From Desulfobacterales bacterium C00003106 (lineage in GTDB: Bacteria > Desulfobacterota > Desulfobacteria > Desulfobacterales > C00003106), in the NCBI GenBank assembly GCA_001751015.1, contig MAXM01000171.1:1-13951 (forward strand): a stretch of DNA of 13,951 bases, in the 5' to 3' direction. The notes beneath the pieces were generated by a model. That model had not been told where the DNA came from, made no database searches, and saw only the letters and a program-made list of their open reading frames with translations. Below are positions 1 through 6,455 of this stretch, piece by piece. Position numbers and translations under genes: made by a program. How positions within the stretch are numbered: position 1 is the first letter of the stretch; each line of letters opens with the position of its first letter.

Positions 1-47
1 GACTTTGGACACACTTCACCTGTTTGGCACCAGACGCCATTTGAAAA

Positions 48-74
48 AGTATAGCTATACAAGATAGTTATACT
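48..74. repeat. Nested AT-rich dyad
   Basis: GTATAGCTATAC at 49-60 is a perfect 12-bp palindrome. AGTATA at 48-53 can also pair with TATACT at 69-74. It lies in the 207 bp past the 3' end of dacB, so it could be a regulatory site of an upstream gene outside the window or a transcript-end structure. Nothing else in 1-207 reads as a gene, and there is no T-run to make this a classical terminator. Confidence 0.3.
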
Positions 75-207
75 CTGACAGGGATCATCCTTGGCGAACT
101 CCCTGATATTGGCTCTTTAAATCTTTGATAGATCGATTTCCATACCTTTGCCCACGCACAATACGGCACATCCCATATTTTACCTTCAGTCTTCAGCCTT
201 TGGCAGT

Positions 208-1461
208 CTATCTGCCGGGAGACCCCCATTTTCCGGCAATCAGGTCTAATAGCCTGTCGGCGTCTCCTCCAGGGGTATTCAGAAATATGACAAAAAAGGA
301 AGACCCCTCGTCAGTTTCCATGTATCCCGCCCTTGTCTGAATTCCATCCAGCGTGCCTGTCTTGTAATAGGTGAGGCCCCTGCTGATCAGAAGTCTGCGA
401 CAGGGTTCAAACTCCTTGAGGATTCTGAGCATGTCGCGGGCAGAGAGCCTGTTTTGTCTTGAGATACCTGAACCTTCTGCAACTCTGATCCCGGACAGCC
501 CGAGTGTGTCGGCATAATCCAGAACTGCCTGTCTCCCCTTTTCCAATGTGGCCGGAGGTCCGAATACCTCTGCGCCAAGGACAAGCATAATCTGGTTCGC
601 CATAAAATTGTTGGAAAATTCAAACAACCCTTTGGCTGCCTCTCTTATGGTAGATATTGCGGAATAGGTATATATGAGTCTGTCTTCCGGGAGAATGGTC
701 CCGCATTGAACGGTTTCCTCGCAGACAACACCGTTTTCCTTGAGAAAGTGCAGGAGCAGGTGGCCTGTATAGATGGCGGCTTCGTGCTGATTTCCAAAAA
801 GCGAGATTCTATCACCCTTGTAATTTTTGCCTATTTTATCAACCAGATAAGGGATGATTGGGGTCTGTGGTTCCGCGGAAACGATCTCACCCTTCCTGTT
901 GCGCTTGAAAAAAACCGTATTGAAATTTGCAGAAAGGGCGCTTAACGGGGCATCATACGGATTAGCGGAATCTGACACACCCGGTATCGCGCTATTGTTT
1001 GTAAAATAGGAATCATCTACAATGACGCTGTTGCACATACTGATTTTACGGGCCAGGACCGATGAGATCTCTTCTATTACCTCGGAAATCAGAAGTGGAT
1101 CTCCATATCCCCTGATCTTCAGATTGGCGTTGTCGTCGGTATAGAACTTTGTAATGAATCTGTAGTCCGGACCAAGAAAATGGAATGCGGCAAGGACGGT
1201 CAGGATCTTCAGGGTCGATGCAGGTATCCTTTTGATGTCAGCATCTTTTTCAAGAAGTATACGCCCGGAATGATCAGCCACGACAATAGAGTCGTTTTCT
1301 TTCAAAAGATCCAGAATCTGTCGGGCTGTTGCGCTGCTGGAAAGGGACGGCAGGAAAAGAAGATAGAAAGACGCCACAAGAAAAGCCGTCATCTTCCGGC
1401 ATGACCGGACTCTCCCTGTTTCCGCAGACTTTCTGAAACTCCATGTTTTATGACAACCCAT
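208..1461 (-). CDS. dacB: D-alanyl-D-alanine carboxypeptidase / endopeptidase, PBP4 (peptidase S13) type
   Basis: Predicted periplasmic low-molecular-weight penicillin-binding protein that removes the terminal D-Ala from peptidoglycan stem peptides and may also cut cross-links. With the start used here it has 417 residues. The serine-acylase motifs are all present: SxxK as STLK at 82-85, SxN as SNN at 283-285 and KTG at 367-369, plus the S13-typical GSGISR stretch near 330-335. A hydrophobic segment at about 25-42 looks like a signal peptide. It is a little shorter than E. coli PBP4. The open frame continues upstream inside alr, but ATG 1461 overlaps the alr stop by 14 bp and suggests translational coupling. 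ATG 1392, just before the hydrophobic core, is an alternative start. Neither has a strong ribosome binding site. Family assignment is firm; the start is less so. Confidence 0.9.
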   Translation of the reverse strand: MGCHKTWSFRKSAETGRVRSCRKMTAFLVASFYLLFLPSLSSSATARQILDLLKENDSIVVADHSGRILLEKDADIKRIPASTLKILTVLAAFHFLGPDYRFITKFYTDDNANLKIRGYGDPLLISEVIEEISSVLARKISMCNSVIVDDSYFTNNSAIPGVSDSANPYDAPLSALSANFNTVFFKRNRKGEIVSAEPQTPIIPYLVDKIGKNYKGDRISLFGNQHEAAIYTGHLLLHFLKENGVVCEETVQCGTILPEDRLIYTYSAISTIREAAKGLFEFSNNFMANQIMLVLGAEVFGPPATLEKGRQAVLDYADTLGLSGIRVAEGSGISRQNRLSARDMLRILKEFEPCRRLLISRGLTYYKTGTLDGIQTRAGYMETDEGSSFFVIFLNTPGGDADRLLDLIAGKWGSPGR

Positions 1462-2569
1462 CGAGATAACAGCGTCTGTTGCTCTTTCCAATCGCACAAT
1501 AGACCTCGTAACTGATAGTCCCGATCTGTTGCGCAATCTCTTCAGCAGTGATCCGGTCTCTTTTCTGTCCGCCGAGAATAACGACTTCATCTCCTGCAGA
1601 AACCCCCTCTATTCCGGTTACATCCACCATTGTCAGATTCATACAGACCGTTCCCACGACCGGGGCGCGTCTCCCGCGAATCAGCACTGTTCCCTTGTTG
1701 GAAAGGAGGCGGCTGTAACCATCGCCATATCCGGCGCAGATAGTTGCGATTATGCGTTGAGCTTTGGTTACATAGCGTCGTCCATAACTGATGGGAGTCC
1801 CGGCGGGAACGGTTTTTACCTGAATAACCCGGGATACAAAGCTCATAACAGGCGAAAGTCCGTCGCAGCCGGGACATGCGGCGGAAGGAGAAGACCCGTA
1901 CAGCATAATACCCGGTCTCACAAGGCCGCCTTCAGCGCCCTTTTGATTTGAGATCGCGCCGCTGTTTGCAATGTGGGTTACAGGGTCTCTTATCCCAAGG
2001 TCATGCGCCATGGCCACGCAATCCTGAAAACGCTCTATCTGCACATCAGTAAAAGAATGTCCAACCTCGTCAGCGACAGAAAGATGAGAAAATATACCGG
2101 TAACCTGAACCCCTCTGAGATGAACAAGACCCTTGATGAAGCTCCGCGCCTCCTGCCACTGTACACCAAGCCTGCCCATACCTGTATCCACCTTGACGTG
2201 AACAGGCACGCATTTCCCCTGTTTCAGGGCATGGTCGGACAACAGGCGCGCAATATCGATATCAAATACGGCCGGGATGAGATCATATTCCGTCACGGCG
2301 GCGATTTCATCCGCATCAATCCCTTTCAGGACAAGAAGGGGCGTGCGAACGCCTCCATCTCTCAGGGTCCTTCCCTCTTCGACTTCGAATATGCCAAAAC
2401 AGTCCGTTCCCATCGCTTCCAGCTCTCTTGCAACCGGGAGCATGCCATGTCCGTAAGCATCAGACTTGACAACACACAAGATACGAGCCGAAAACCCGAT
2501 CCGGGACTTGATCTTCCTGAAGTTGCGCCTCAAGGCCGAAAGATCTATATTTACAATATTTGATGTCAT
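1448..2569 (-). CDS. alr: Alanine racemase
   Basis: PLP-dependent interconversion of L- and D-alanine in the cytoplasm, supplying D-Ala for peptidoglycan. The protein has 373 residues, normal for the family. The PLP-lysine motif VVKSDAYGHG is at 33-42 with Lys35. The catalytic tyrosine of the second half lies in SYGRRY (Tyr262), and GYGDGY follows at 280-285. The order is an N-terminal TIM barrel and then a C-terminal beta domain with the conserved CMN at 309-311. An AGGGA sequence lies about 9 nt upstream of the ATG. It is the first gene of a two-gene minus-strand unit with dacB, which uses its product's chemistry. A hairpin repeat begins only 22 bp upstream of the start, so no clean promoter was found close by. 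Confidence 0.96.
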   Translation of the reverse strand: MTSNIVNIDLSALRRNFRKIKSRIGFSARILCVVKSDAYGHGMLPVARELEAMGTDCFGIFEVEEGRTLRDGGVRTPLLVLKGIDADEIAAVTEYDLIPAVFDIDIARLLSDHALKQGKCVPVHVKVDTGMGRLGVQWQEARSFIKGLVHLRGVQVTGIFSHLSVADEVGHSFTDVQIERFQDCVAMAHDLGIRDPVTHIANSGAISNQKGAEGGLVRPGIMLYGSSPSAACPGCDGLSPVMSFVSRVIQVKTVPAGTPISYGRRYVTKAQRIIATICAGYGDGYSRLLSNKGTVLIRGRRAPVVGTVCMNLTMVDVTGIEGVSAGDEVVILGGQKRDRITAEEIAQQIGTISYEVYCAIGKSNRRCYLDGLS

Positions 2570-2591
2570 ATCTGCATATCCCTGACAATAA

Positions 2592-2748
2592 GGGCTCGCT
2601 CAAAAATAACTTCACATTTTGATGCGCCGACTCATCTCGCCTGGCATCGTTGCTTGTCGGTTAAATAGCTCGGCTATTCGCCCTCCTCGCGTCTTGCCAT
2701 GCGAGCGCCTCGACACCTGAAAATGCAAATTTATTGTTGAGAGAACCC
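2592..2748. repeat. Long-hairpin repeat element, type A (MITE-like)
   Basis: A 157-bp imperfect palindrome. The left end GGGCTCGCTCAAAAATAA matches the reverse complement of the right end (GGGTTCTCTCAACAATAA), and similarity continues for about 39 bp per arm. The CTCGC-GGCA / TGCC-GCGAG blocks also pair. The exact centre is AATAGC-TCG-GCTATT (2664-2678). It has no coding capacity. It sits 22 bp upstream of the alr start codon and would form a long cruciform or RNA hairpin. It could be a non-autonomous mobile element or a REP/BIME-type repeat. Confidence 0.75.
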
Positions 2749-2752
2749 TAAA

Positions 2753-2932
2753 GGAACGGGGACAAAATAACTTCCTCAACTATGCATCACAGCTTCAGGC
2801 CACCTTTGCCCGATCTCAAATCCCAAAAGCATCAAAATAGCTTGCTATTCCTTCAACTTTTGTGATTTGAGATCGAACAAATTTGACCCAAATCTATGCG
2901 CCTACTTGGGGAAGTTATTCCGTCCCCGTTCC
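2753..2932. repeat. Long-hairpin repeat element, type B, full copy
   Basis: A 180-bp imperfect palindrome bounded by GGAACGGGGAC and GTCCCCGTTCC, with AATAACTTCC / GGAAGTTATT just inside. The two 89-nt arms also share CGATCTCAAATC. The centre is AATAGC-TT-GCTATT at 2836-2849, exactly midway. A second, partial copy in inverted orientation lies at 13823-13951, which shows this is a dispersed repeat and not a local hairpin. No coding capacity. Probably a non-autonomous, MITE-like or REP-like element. Confidence 0.85.
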
Positions 2933-3151
2933 AAACCGTCCCTGTTCATAGATCGGTTATCGCCTTTCGAGGCACATCATAAATAGATTAACACCAGCGC
3001 CCTCAGATTCCAAGGGAAGTTTCAAATCGATATTACCGCACAAGGAATCACAATTGGGTCAACTCGCTTATTTTTCATAACAAACATAGTAATAGCCCCA
3101 TCGACCAGAAGATTTTGCCGGCTGAGTAATCAAAAGAAGCTCAAAAATCTC

Positions 3152-3181
3152 TTTACAAATCCCCCTTGAATTTTATATAAA
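3152..3181 (+). promoter_or_regulatory. Candidate sigma70-type promoter for the 3280 gene
   Basis: TTTACA at 3152-3157 and TATAAA at 3176-3181 are separated by 18 bp, about 100 bp before the start codon. The region is AT-rich, so chance matches are likely and this remains a weak prediction. Confidence 0.35.
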
Positions 3182-3279
3182 AATGTTTGCATTTTTCATA
3201 ACAATGAGAAAATCCCTGACAATGAACGGGTCAACGTACACAGATCAAGCCAAGAACCTATGTAAAATTGGAGGAAACA

Positions 3280-3969
3280 ATGCCAAACACAAAAGAATCC
3301 GGAAAAAACGCGGAGTCAACCAAGGGTAAATGTGCCAAATTTTCAAGCTTTATAGGAGACCTCTGGCGGAATTCGTCCTGTTTGATTGACGGAAAAGGTC
3401 CCTTATTGCTGTATGGCGTCTCTGCCTTTGTGCTGCTCTTTGTATTCATTTTGGGCGCCAGTTTTTCTAACGCAAACGTTTTTTCTTTCAAACAACAAGG
3501 GGATGTTGTGGAGGTGCGGCAGGGGCATTTCGGCCCTATAGGAATGGGGCTGGTTGGAAGATTCACAGACATTCACCTTCCAACCGACGATACGGGAAAG
3601 ACTATCGTAAGTGACACTTGCACCAGGAAACAGGCATACCCTGTCCTGTTCCGGTATTATCTCTCCCAGGCCGACCAGGCCCTGAATGTTCAGGATACCC
3701 CGAACCTTCAACAGGTTGAGACCCTCCTGAGAAAGGCGGAATCGTATGCCCTAACTGATGATGACCAACAAGACATAATCGTGCGAAATAACGGGATCCG
3801 CTTCCTGGCCGGGATCGGCAAAGTCAACCTGGCTTTGGTCAAAAACACGAAAGAAGACCTGAAAGCTGCAAGGGGCTGCCTTTCTCAAATGAAAAAGTTC
3901 GCCATTACCCCTGCTGTACAGCAACAACTGATAAAAGAACAGCTCGCTGCTGTTGAATCGGCTCGTTAA
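3280..3969 (+). CDS. Hypothetical single-pass membrane protein with helical C-terminal domain
   Basis: I do not recognise this gene. The protein has 229 residues. A polar, Lys-rich N-terminus of about 40 residues is followed by one strong transmembrane segment at about 41-62. A short beta-like stretch (about 68-100, Gly-rich GHFGPIGMGLVG) comes next, and then an Ala/Leu/Gln-rich helical region (about 115-229) that resembles TPR-like or other helical-repeat packing. By charge the N-terminus should be cytoplasmic and the bulk periplasmic. ATG 3280 is preferred because GGAGG (3270-3274) lies 5 nt upstream. A TTG at 3268 in the same frame overlaps that ribosome binding site and is unlikely. It is apparently monocistronic, and convergent with glgC. 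Confidence 0.8.
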   Translation: MPNTKESGKNAESTKGKCAKFSSFIGDLWRNSSCLIDGKGPLLLYGVSAFVLLFVFILGASFSNANVFSFKQQGDVVEVRQGHFGPIGMGLVGRFTDIHLPTDDTGKTIVSDTCTRKQAYPVLFRYYLSQADQALNVQDTPNLQQVETLLRKAESYALTDDDQQDIIVRNNGIRFLAGIGKVNLALVKNTKEDLKAARGCLSQMKKFAITPAVQQQLIKEQLAAVESAR

Positions 3970-4002
3970 GAAGATCTGCGGACAAAAACAGCAAGGGTTG
4001 TT

Positions 4003-4022
4003 CAGTCAGGGAAGGCGGACTG
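4003..4022. terminator. Weak hairpin between convergent genes
   Basis: CAGTC (4003-4007) pairs with GACTG (4018-4022) across a 10-nt loop. It is followed by only TTT on the plus strand and by a mixed stretch reaching TGTTTTTG on the minus strand. It lies between the stop of the 3280 gene and the stop of glgC, so it could serve both, but the stem is short. Confidence 0.25.
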
Positions 4023-4023
4023 T

Positions 4024-5289
4024 TTATCGAAACATCCCCTTCCTGACCACCGAAATTCCCCTCGGCGTAACCACGAATCGCTCTCTGTCTTTTGATGGAT
4101 TGTAGCCTATTTCCGTGTATGCGGGAATATTATTGTCCTTGTCGATAATGGCCTTCATGATCCTGGAGTGTCGGCCTATTACCACGTTCGACATGATTAC
4201 GGATTCCCTTATCTCCGCCCAGCTCCTCACAAGCACATTCGAAGAAAGAATGGAACTCGTCACAGTGCCACCGCTGATGATAGAACCATGAGAGACCATC
4301 GAATCCAGCATCATCCCGACTCGCTTTTCCCCCCGGTTTTTGAAAACGGTCTTTACCGGCGGAAGCTGCGTTTGCAGCGTCCGTAAGGGCCAGTATTGGC
4401 CATAAAGGTTAAAGATGGGATCGACCCCCGTCAAATCCATATTGGCGTTCCAGTAAGCATCAAGATCCCCCACATCCCTCCAATAGGAGGAATCACGCGT
4501 CTGTTCTACCAGCACCTTGACTTGATCGCCGTCCTTTGAGGTCGTATATACATAATCTTTGATCTTGTTTTTCTTCTTGTAGGAATAGGCGTAAACCGGG
4601 TATTTGTCGATCATTGCAGGGATGATATCCTTACCGAAATCGTCCTGATCAGTCCCCTTTAACACGTCGATCAGGGCACCTTTTTGAAATAGATATATGC
4701 CCATTGAAACCAGAACATGCTCCGGATCACCCGGTATGGTCCTGGGATCCTCCGGTTTTTCCTCGAATCCTATTACTCGAAAATTCTCATCTACTTCCAC
4801 AATCCCGAATCGATGCGCCTCGGATATCGGCGCCTCCACAACCGAGAGCGTAACTACCCCCCCCTTTGCGACATGGTAATCCCAAAACTGGGTGTAATTC
4901 ATTTTGTATATATGATCCCCGGACAGGATCAGGATCTGTGATGCATTGTCCCGCTCGATCAAATAGAGATTCTGCCTGACGGAATCGGCTGTGCCCCGGT
5001 ACCAGTCCTTTCCTGTACGCATCTGAGGGGAAACAATCCTGAGGTAGTGCCCAAGATCCCAACTAAAGATATTCCACCCGGCCTCAAGGTGGTCAACAAG
5101 AGACTGCCCCTTGTACTGCGGCAATACCATGATCTTGTATATCCCCGAGTTGATACAATTGCTCAACACAATATCGATGATCCGGTAAGATCCCCCAAAA
5201 GGAACCGCCGGTTTGGTGCGATCCGCAGTCAGCGGAAAAAGGCGTTCCCCCTTTCCCCCGGCCATTATAAGAGCAATAACACCCCGCAT
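4024..5289 (-). CDS. glgC: Glucose-1-phosphate adenylyltransferase (ADP-glucose pyrophosphorylase)
   Basis: Makes ADP-glucose from ATP and glucose-1-phosphate, the committing step of bacterial glycogen synthesis. It has 421 residues, the usual GlgC length. Motifs visible are the nucleotide loop GGKGERLFPLTADRTKPAVP (11-30), RIIDIVLSNCINSG (36-49), LSGDHIYKM (122-130), FEEKP (175-179) and YWRDVGDLDAYW (269-280). The C-terminal third, from about 290, has the hexapeptide-like pattern of the left-handed beta-helix regulatory domain. The ATG is 6 nt past the dapB stop, with AAGGGGG about 11 nt upstream lying over the end of dapB, so the two are probably cotranscribed. No other glycogen gene is in the window. 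Confidence 0.95.
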   Translation of the reverse strand: MRGVIALIMAGGKGERLFPLTADRTKPAVPFGGSYRIIDIVLSNCINSGIYKIMVLPQYKGQSLVDHLEAGWNIFSWDLGHYLRIVSPQMRTGKDWYRGTADSVRQNLYLIERDNASQILILSGDHIYKMNYTQFWDYHVAKGGVVTLSVVEAPISEAHRFGIVEVDENFRVIGFEEKPEDPRTIPGDPEHVLVSMGIYLFQKGALIDVLKGTDQDDFGKDIIPAMIDKYPVYAYSYKKKNKIKDYVYTTSKDGDQVKVLVEQTRDSSYWRDVGDLDAYWNANMDLTGVDPIFNLYGQYWPLRTLQTQLPPVKTVFKNRGEKRVGMMLDSMVSHGSIISGGTVTSSILSSNVLVRSWAEIRESVIMSNVVIGRHSRIMKAIIDKDNNIPAYTEIGYNPSKDRERFVVTPRGISVVRKGMFR

Positions 5290-5295
5290 GATCGG

Positions 5296-6126
5296 CTATA
5301 CCCCCTTCAACACATCAATCATCGTAAACACACGTCCTTCTATCCCCTGCTCTATCTTTTCCGCCAGGTACCGAATCGCGTCCAATGTGCCGTGGGCATA
5401 GACTTCCCTGCCGTTTACATTATGCACGAATTCAAACCTGACGGTTTCGTCTGCGGACACAAGGGTGTACGTGTGCCAGCCATGCCCGGCAAGGTATTCC
5501 TCCGGCACGCCCAGTTCCGAACGTTGGACTTCGGGCTCCCTTATCATCCGGATCCGGTCTTTGGAAAACGGGATGCCGAGTCGGTTGAAATAGTCTGTCA
5601 TCGCCTTGGCGGTTCCGCTTGTATCCGCTTTTCCTTTCTGATGACTCTCCCTGATTTCAAGGCGATATTCCTTGAAGAGATCCGGAAATTCCCTCGCTGC
5701 ATACTCCATCATGGCCTGAAAACCCACAATCTGTTTGGCCATGTTCGGAGCGATCACCGCCGGCACAGACGATCCCTCCACCACCTTCGTCAATGCCTCC
5801 CTGTCGCCTCCGGTCGTGCCCATGACAAACGGGATCGAGTTATCACAATAAAAGGAGGCGTTGGAATTGACTGCCAAAGGATGTGTGTAATCGACTGCTA
5901 TCAAGGGGCCGTCTATCTTTTGAATCTCCTCCAGCAGTTCCTCTCTTTCTTCCGGACGAAACAGCCGCACTGAAACAGGACCGACAACGGTCTCCGATTC
6001 GGTGATCTCAGAACCTGTAAGGGAATAAGGAAGAAGCTCAAATGCGTCATCGCCTGCAACAAGTCCTGCAACCCTTGCGGCCATATTTCCCGGAAGCCCG
6101 CTTATCATTACATTTATCGTATTCAT
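5296..6126 (-). CDS. dapB: 4-hydroxy-tetrahydrodipicolinate reductase, plant-type DapB
   Basis: NAD(P)H-dependent reductase of the diaminopimelate/lysine pathway, feeding peptidoglycan and lysine. It has 276 residues. The active-site region reads ESHQKGKADTSGTAKA (160-175) in place of the HHxxKxDAPSGTA of classical bacterial DapB. HTYTL...FEFVHNVNGR...YAHGTLDA (218-250) also matches the plant-type form. GTTGG is at 103-107. The N-terminal cofactor loop is GLPGNMAARV (10-19), with Ala where the third glycine is usual. The start at 6126 is set by a perfect AGGAGG (6132-6137) 5 nt upstream; an in-frame start at 6150 has no such site. It is the first gene of a dapB-glgC unit. Family confidence is high; the plant-type subclass is my reading of the motifs. 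Confidence 0.92.
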   Translation of the reverse strand: MNTINVMISGLPGNMAARVAGLVAGDDAFELLPYSLTGSEITESETVVGPVSVRLFRPEEREELLEEIQKIDGPLIAVDYTHPLAVNSNASFYCDNSIPFVMGTTGGDREALTKVVEGSSVPAVIAPNMAKQIVGFQAMMEYAAREFPDLFKEYRLEIRESHQKGKADTSGTAKAMTDYFNRLGIPFSKDRIRMIREPEVQRSELGVPEEYLAGHGWHTYTLVSADETVRFEFVHNVNGREVYAHGTLDAIRYLAEKIEQGIEGRVFTMIDVLKGV

Positions 6127-6178
6127 TGATACCTCCTGCCGGATTACCACGACACAAAGCCCCGGCTTGCTTGTTCTA

Positions 6179-6191
6179 TGCCTCGAAAGGC
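6179..6191 (-). other. Short hairpin in the dapB leader
   Basis: On the minus strand GCCT-TTCG-AGGC forms a 4-bp stem with a TTCG loop inside the predicted untranslated leader of dapB. The same 13-mer, GCCTTTCGAGGCA, occurs on the plus strand at 2962-2974 upstream of the 3280 gene. Function unknown; it may be chance. Confidence 0.3.
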
Positions 6192-6220
6192 CACAACTGA
6201 TGAAAAAATCCCGTATTCTT

Positions 6221-6249
6221 AGAATAAAGTCTTTTCACGACAATGTCAA
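6221..6249 (-). promoter_or_regulatory. Sigma70-like promoter for dapB-glgC
   Basis: Read on the minus strand, a consensus -35 TTGACA (6249-6244) is followed by 17 nt and then TATTCT (6226-6221). It points at dapB and would give a leader of roughly 90 nt. The -10 sequence is one arm of the dyad TATTC-TTA-GAATA (6214-6226), a possible operator. This is the best promoter match in the window. Confidence 0.6.
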
Positions 6250-6304
6250 TCGAGACCTCTTTATTTCTCAGCTCTTATGGGATGGTTCCACCTTCTTTTC
6301 GCTC

Positions 6305-6333
6305 TTGTGAAAAATCCCGATAATTCGTATATA
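6305..6333 (+). promoter_or_regulatory. Candidate promoter for the fur-feo operon
   Basis: TTGTGA (6305-6310) is followed by 17 nt and TATATA (6328-6333), predicting a transcript start near 6340 and a leader of about 115 nt. The match is moderate and the region AT-rich. Confidence 0.45.
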
Positions 6334-6335
6334 TC
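6319..6335. promoter_or_regulatory. Possible Fur-type operator over the -10 box
   Basis: GATAATTCGTATATATC is an imperfect dyad (GATA...TATC ends, with matching inner T/A positions). It resembles a degenerate Fur box and overlaps the predicted -10 element of the Fur-FeoA-FeoA gene. That placement would suit iron-dependent autorepression. The similarity to the GATAAT-type consensus is only partial. Confidence 0.3.
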
Positions 6336-6455
6336 ATAATGTATAGAACCATCCCAAGAAAAACTACGTTGACAGAAATTGGCTCAAGACCTATTATTGC
6401 TTTGGAAAGATGGAAATCGGACTTGTTGAAGACGTCAGGGGAAAAGGAATATTTC

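Larger units (their letters stand above)
2570..3279. other. Gene-free interval between divergent alr and the 3280 gene
   Basis: About 710 bp without a credible coding region. Positions 2592-2932 are filled by two palindromic elements separated by the four bases TAAA. The remainder, 2933-3279, is AT-rich leader. It contains a short hairpin (GCCTTTCGAGGCA at 2962-2974), the 13-mer TTTTTCATAACAA at 3071-3083 and again at 3192-3204, and a candidate promoter for the plus-strand gene. The short open frames here run through repeats and look spurious. Confidence 0.7.
6278..6356. repeat. 11-bp inverted repeat bracketing the fur-feoA promoter
   Basis: TGGGATGGTTC (6278-6288) and its exact complement GAACCATCCCA (6346-6356) are separated by 57 bp. 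They enclose the predicted promoter and the imperfect operator-like dyad of the Fur-FeoA-FeoA gene. This could be a pair of regulator half-sites permitting looping, an RNA structure, or the ends of a small degenerate element. Confidence 0.5.

Noticed and set aside
79..113. CAGGGA...TCCCTG as a dacB terminator
   Set aside because: The stem is 6 bp with a 15-nt or longer loop and no T-run follows on the minus strand.
1529..2563. Long plus-strand open frames (1529-1951, 1973-2563) opposite alr
   Set aside because: They are antisense to a gene with clear catalytic motifs, show no recognisable protein features, and lack credible ribosome sites.
2753..2932. Repeats as parts of a CRISPR array
   Set aside because: Each copy is one long palindrome with no regularly spaced short repeats and unique spacers.
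5047..5973. 308-codon plus-strand open frame opposite dapB and glgC
   Set aside because: It spans the junction of two well-supported minus-strand genes and its composition (Arg/His/Pro-rich) is typical of an antisense shadow.
6126..6214. Lysine riboswitch in the dapB leader
   Set aside because: The leader is only about 90 nt, too short for that riboswitch, and shows no multi-stem junction, just short hairpins.
6339..6455. 39-residue N-terminal extension of the Fur-FeoA-FeoA protein
   Set aside because: It would start at the predicted transcript start without a ribosome site, whereas ATG 6456 has a good one and begins right before the Fur fold.
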